A stretch of 16,359 bases of DNA from JBLHOS01 sp047623825 (GTDB lineage Bacteria > Pseudomonadota > Alphaproteobacteria > Rhodobacterales > Rhodobacteraceae). The notes below the pieces were generated by a model. The model saw nothing but the letters and a program-made list of their open reading frames with translations, had not been told where the DNA came from and searched no databases. Both the position numbers and the translations under genes were made by a program. This document shows positions 13,154 to 16,359 of the stretch, one piece after another; the first letter of the stretch is position 1; each line of letters begins with the position of its first letter. The stretch lies in NCBI GenBank assembly GCA_047623825.1, contig JBLHOS010000066.1, positions 1 through 16,359 on the forward strand, read 5' to 3'.

Positions 13154-14002
13154 CTATCCGACGAAGGCTTTTTCCACGACATATTCGGCCGGATCTGAAT
13201 TGGCGCCTTCGCGCAGGCCGAACCCTTCGAGGATCTTCTTGAGATCTCGGTTCAGTCCCATTGAGCCGCAAACCATCGCGCGGTCGGTCTCTGCGTCGAT
13301 CCCATCGATGCCAAGATCACGAAACACTGTGCCATCTTCCAGCAACGTTGTGATCCGGCCCATCTTTGGGCTCCGCTCTTGGGTGGTGGTTGGGTAATAC
13401 TTCAGCTTGTCACCGACCAATTCACCGATAAGCGGGTCGTTCTTCAGGCTTTCAACCAATTCTTGACCATATTTCAGCTCTGCCACATCGCGGCAGGTAT
13501 GGGTCAAGATGACCTCATCATAATCTTCATAGGTTTGCGGCTCCCGGATCAGGGAGGCAAAAGGCGCAATGCCGGTGCCGGTTGAAAAGAACCACAGCCG
13601 TTTGCCGGGCAATAATGCGTCATGCACCAAGGTACCGACCGGCTTGGGCCGCAGAATAATCTCATCGCCGGGCTGGATATGCTGCAACCGTGAGGTCAGC
13701 GGCCCATCCGAAACTTTGATCGAATAAAATTCCAATTCATCATCCCAAGAAGGTGAGGCGATGGAATAAGCGCGCAGCAACGGTTTTTGACGGCCATTGG
13801 CGTCTGGCTCTCCCATCAGGCCAATCATCACAAACTCACCTGAGCGGAAGCGCAAGCTTTGCGGACGGGTCATCCGAAAGGAAAACAGCCGGTCGGTCCA
13901 ATGGGTGACCTTGGTGACGATTTGCGCGTCAGGCAGGGCAGGAGCTGGCTTTATTTTAGTCTGGGTTGCTGTCATTGCATCTGCTTTGATTGGTTTGTTC
14001 AT
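13154..14002 (-). CDS. fpr: ferredoxin-NADP reductase
   Basis: This 282-residue FAD flavoprotein moves electrons between NADPH and ferredoxin or flavodoxin in the cytoplasm. It has the FAD-binding RAYSIASP (residues 77-84), the NADP-binding STGTGIAPFASLIREP (140-155) and VCGSMGLN near the end. The C-terminus EYVVEKAFVG is typical of the bacterial FPR class, in which the terminal residues stack on FAD. The frame opens at a TTG at 14011; ATGs are at 14002 and 13975. I chose 14002, although none has a good ribosome binding site and the first 20 or so residues are unlike the family core. It is separated by 70 bases from the upstream DUF934 gene of the sulfate-reduction operon. It may be co-transcribed and supply electrons to the sulfite reductase, or be expressed separately from the palindrome-bearing spacer. 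Confidence 0.93.
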   Translation of the reverse strand: MNKPIKADAMTATQTKIKPAPALPDAQIVTKVTHWTDRLFSFRMTRPQSLRFRSGEFVMIGLMGEPDANGRQKPLLRAYSIASPSWDDELEFYSIKVSDGPLTSRLQHIQPGDEIILRPKPVGTLVHDALLPGKRLWFFSTGTGIAPFASLIREPQTYEDYDEVILTHTCRDVAELKYGQELVESLKNDPLIGELVGDKLKYYPTTTQERSPKMGRITTLLEDGTVFRDLGIDGIDAETDRAMVCGSMGLNRDLKKILEGFGLREGANSDPAEYVVEKAFVG

Positions 14003-14013
14003 GGCATTCAACA

Positions 14014-14025
14014 GGGTTTAAACCC
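14014..14025. promoter_or_regulatory. perfect palindrome GGGTTTAAACCC upstream of fpr
   Basis: This 12-base perfect palindrome lies 11 bases before the fpr ATG, in the 70-base spacer after the DUF934 gene. It could be an operator for a dimeric regulator controlling fpr separately from the cys genes. No regulator family is recognised from the sequence alone. Confidence 0.35.
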
Positions 14026-14072
14026 CGCGCCTCTGAGGTATGTAAGGAAAATGTTGCCGCGCGAAAAGGCCC

Positions 14073-14537
14073 TCAGGTCCCGCGCAGCCGCGACTGATAG
14101 TCATGCGCCTGCCAGTTGGCGCGGGCCAACCATTGGTCTTGGGGTTGACGGGCGGCCAGATCGGCACTGATTTCAACTTCATCAAAACCAGACCGACGCG
14201 CCATCGCATATTGGTCGGCCAGCACGTGGCCTTTTGCCCGCAACCGGCCAGTATAGCCCAAAGCGCGCAATTGACGTGCAAGGGTGAACCCGCGTCCATC
14301 GGCCGAAGACGGAAAATCGATCCGGATAATCTCAAGTGTTTGCAAACGGTTGCCCAAACCTAGCACACTGTCATCGGAACGGATATCAAGGGCTGCGACA
14401 TCATTGGCAACCGCCTCTGATAGCGGGACAAATTCAATTTCCCAGTCATCGGTACCAAACCCTGCGTCTGTGATTAGAACATTGGTGATGGGTTCCGCCA
14501 TCAAGGTCTGGGGCTGAGTCTGTGATGTTTGTGTCAT
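14073..14537 (-). CDS. DUF934 family protein linked to sulfite reduction
   Basis: This 154-residue protein belongs to the DUF934 family, which is commonly encoded beside cysH/cysI in proteobacteria and annotated as probably involved in sulfite reduction. Its biochemical role is not established. Family-like features are SDDSVLGLGNRLQTLEIIRIDFPSSADGRGFTLAR (read in parts) and LRALGYTGRLRAKGHVLADQY, followed by RSGFDEVEI. It lacks cysteines, so it does not itself carry an iron-sulfur cluster; an accessory role with the reductase is likelier. It starts 12 bases after the cysH stop, with AAAGGG upstream of the ATG at 14537. An internal ATG at 14501 would remove a Gln/Thr-rich N-terminus and is a possible alternative start. 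Confidence 0.88.
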   Translation of the reverse strand: MTQTSQTQPQTLMAEPITNVLITDAGFGTDDWEIEFVPLSEAVANDVAALDIRSDDSVLGLGNRLQTLEIIRIDFPSSADGRGFTLARQLRALGYTGRLRAKGHVLADQYAMARRSGFDEVEISADLAARQPQDQWLARANWQAHDYQSRLRGT

Positions 14538-14549
14538 GGACGCGCCCTT

Positions 14550-15299
14550 TCAGGAGGCTATGGGCATCGGTCGGCGGACCAGTTTGCCATCAATGAAATG
14601 AATGCCACATTCTTCTTTATCGCTGCTGCGCCAACGGCCCGCGCGGGGATCTTCGCCCTTGGCCACTGGTGAGGTGCAGGGCGCACACCCAATCGACGGA
14701 TAGCCTTTTGCAACCAGCGGGTGACGCGGCAGACGGTTATTGATCATGTACTCATGCACGTCCTCGCGGGCCCAATGCGCCAATGGGTTGATTTTGATCC
14801 TTACATCGCCTTCGGACTCAAAAAAATCCAACGTCGCGCGAGTATTGCCCTGAAACCGTTTGCGTCCGGTAATCCATGCGTCAAACGGGGCCAATGCGCG
14901 TTCTAACGGCTCTGTCTTGCGCAACGCACAGCACGCATCTGTATCGCGTTGATGCAGGGTCGATTGCGGGTCGAACGTCGCCAACGCTGCGCGGTCGGCT
15001 TTTATGACCTGAATTTGGGTCAGGCCCAGTTGGTCGGCGACCTCAGCCTGATAGCCGAGTGTTTCTGCAAACAGCATCTCGGTATCGATAAACAAGATCG
15101 GAGTGGTGCGGTCCATGATCGAGATCATGTGCAGTAAAATTACGGATTCGGCCCCGAATGAGCTGACCAGCCCAATTTGGCCCAAAAACGGATCAGTAAG
15201 TGCGCGTTCCAGCACAGCCGTCGCCGAATGATGCTGATAGCGCGCATTCAGATCGGCGACCCGGTCTGCAACTGGGCCAAGGGGGATCTCAAGCGGCAT
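14550..15299 (-). CDS. cysH: adenylylsulfate (APS) reductase, iron-sulfur type
   Basis: This 249-residue enzyme of assimilatory sulfate reduction converts activated sulfate to sulfite using thioredoxin or glutathione. The sulfate-activating-nucleotide fold shows SSFGAESVILLHM and ILFIDTEMLF. The [4Fe-4S] ligands are Cys123-Cys124 (TDACCALRKTEPL) and Cys205, Cys208 (GCAPC). The catalytic cysteine is Cys231 in EECGIH. The CC plus CxxC set is the known mark of APS-using enzymes and is missing in E. coli-type PAPS reductase, so APS is the likely substrate. The frame is open to 15422, but that stretch lies inside the sulfite reductase gene; the ATG at 15299 gives an 11-base overlap with that gene's stop and the normal family length. 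Confidence 0.94.
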   Translation of the reverse strand: MPLEIPLGPVADRVADLNARYQHHSATAVLERALTDPFLGQIGLVSSFGAESVILLHMISIMDRTTPILFIDTEMLFAETLGYQAEVADQLGLTQIQVIKADRAALATFDPQSTLHQRDTDACCALRKTEPLERALAPFDAWITGRKRFQGNTRATLDFFESEGDVRIKINPLAHWAREDVHEYMINNRLPRHPLVAKGYPSIGCAPCTSPVAKGEDPRAGRWRSSDKEECGIHFIDGKLVRRPMPIAS

Positions 15300-16359
15300 T
15301 TGCTTTTGCCTCAGGGTAGAGAGCCAATTTGAACGGGGCCATGCCAACGCGGCGGTATGCCTGTAAGAAGGTTTCTGCAGGGCCTTGGCGCAGGTCCAGA
15401 TAGGCAAAGACAATCCGCTCAATCGCGGGGATCACGTCATCGGCGCCAAAGCCCGGGCCGGCACGTTCGCCAATTGTAGCATCCTCGGTTCCGTCGCCAC
15501 CAAGGGTGATTTGATAGCTTTCGACCCCGGCGCGATCCAGGCCCAGAATGCCGATATGGGCAACATGGTGGTGACCGCACGCGTTGATGCAGCCTGAGAT
15601 CTTGATCTTCAGCGGGCCAATTTCATGCTCTAACTTCAGTTCATCAAAGCGCAGCGCGATGTCTTGGGCAATCGGGATCGACCGCGCGGTCGCCAAGGCG
15701 CAATAATCCATGCCGGGGCAGGCGATGATGTCGCTGATCAGGCCGATATTTGCAGTCGCCAAGCCAACGGTTTTTAATCGCGCATGAATGTCAGGCAAAT
15801 GACGCTTGTGAACATGGGGCAAGATCACGTTCTGCTCATGCGAAATGCGCAACTCATCATGGCCATAAGTCTCAGCCAGATCCGCCATTACCCGCATCTG
15901 TTCAGCGCTGGCATCACCGGGGGTTTCGCCATGGGCCTTTAGCGAGATTGAGACAATTGCATAACCGTCTGCAGTATGAGCAGCCAGATTGGTGTCGCAC
16001 CATGCGCGGAAAATTGGGTTTGCATCATAAGTGCTAGTGTATCTGTTGTAATTAGCTGTCTCAAACGCCGGTGGCGCAAAGTTATGTTCGATTTCTGCAA
16101 GCATGACTTGATCAATTCCGGCAAAGATCGGTTTGCGGCGTGCGAACTCAGCCTCAACCATCGCCCGAATTTCGTCCAGTCCAGTCTCATGCACAGTGAT
16201 CTTGATCCGGGCTTTGTATTTGTTGTCGCGGCGTCCCAGCAAATTATAGACCGCAACCACCGCTTCCAGATATGGCAATAGATCATTGCCAGAAATGAAC
16301 GGATGCAGGACCTTGCCGATCATCGGCGTGCGGCCAAGGCCACCGCCAATCAGGACTTG
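15289..16359 (-). CDS. cysI: siroheme sulfite/nitrite reductase, partial (N-terminus outside window)
   Basis: The C-terminal 356 residues of a siroheme and [4Fe-4S] reductase are visible. The frame is open through the right edge (QVLIGGGLGRTPMIGK), so the first half is missing and the Met at 16323 is internal. The siroheme/iron-sulfur ligands are CPGMDYC (15700-15720) and CINAC in SGCINACGHHH (15577-15591), the standard C-x5-C and C-x3-C pairs. It reduces sulfite to sulfide (six electrons). The overlapping cysH, followed by DUF934 and fpr, favours assimilatory sulfite reduction, although such proteins are often labelled nitrite/sulfite reductase because sequence alone separates them poorly. 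Electrons may come from ferredoxin reduced by the Fpr encoded nearby. Confidence 0.92.
   Translation of the reverse strand, partial: QVLIGGGLGRTPMIGKVLHPFISGNDLLPYLEAVVAVYNLLGRRDNKYKARIKITVHETGLDEIRAMVEAEFARRKPIFAGIDQVMLAEIEHNFAPPAFETANYNRYTSTYDANPIFRAWCDTNLAAHTADGYAIVSISLKAHGETPGDASAEQMRVMADLAETYGHDELRISHEQNVILPHVHKRHLPDIHARLKTVGLATANIGLISDIIACPGMDYCALATARSIPIAQDIALRFDELKLEHEIGPLKIKISGCINACGHHHVAHIGILGLDRAGVESYQITLGGDGTEDATIGERAGPGFGADDVIPAIERIVFAYLDLRQGPAETFLQAYRRVGMAPFKLALYPEAKANAA

Overview
The window looks like chromosomal DNA of an alphaproteobacterium of the Rhodobacteraceae (Roseobacter group). This rests on the infC protein sequence, the cysI-cysH-DUF934-fpr gene set and the general codon and GC character. 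It is inference from family resemblance; no search was run. Most of the window is ordinary metabolic sequence, and I see no phage, insertion sequence, CRISPR array, tRNA or rRNA.

Left edge (1-770, minus): the N-terminal part of a conserved protein of unknown function that runs off the window. A 315-base gene-free stretch with one small inverted repeat follows.

Molybdenum hydroxylase cluster (1086-9355, plus): a MoxR-type AAA+ ATPase (coxD-like), a von Willebrand A domain protein (coxE-like), an XdhC/CoxI-type cofactor maturation protein, a molybdopterin-binding-domain protein, and then the enzyme subunits in the order S (2x[2Fe-2S]), L (molybdopterin) and M (FAD). The large subunit has AYRGAGR at the active-site loop in place of the Cys-containing AYxCSFR of true CO dehydrogenases. 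With the S-L-M order this makes it a form II (CODH-like) enzyme whose substrate cannot be read from sequence. Several spacers carry clean hairpins or palindromes: coxD/coxE, coxS/coxL and coxL/coxM. A strong terminator closes the cluster and its T-tract abuts the stop codon of the convergent tupA.

Tungstate ABC transporter (9409-11658, minus): tupB (permease), tupC (ATPase) and tupA (binding protein), with overlapping ends and in the order B-C-A. A metal-oxyanion importer next to a molybdopterin enzyme suggests a supply role.

infC (minus) encodes IF3. Its best start is a non-canonical ATA codon giving a 180-residue protein, as expected for an IF3-autoregulated gene. It has its own terminator. 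Across a short divergent spacer lies a small membrane-anchored acidic protein (plus) with four 11-residue repeats and a separate C-terminal segment, followed by a palindromic terminator shared with the convergent fpr.

Right end (13154-16359, minus): an assimilatory sulfate reduction operon read right to left: a siroheme sulfite/nitrite reductase (cut by the window edge), a cysH of the iron-sulfur APS-reductase type, a DUF934 protein and ferredoxin-NADP reductase. These plausibly carry sulfur from APS to sulfide, with Fpr feeding electrons.
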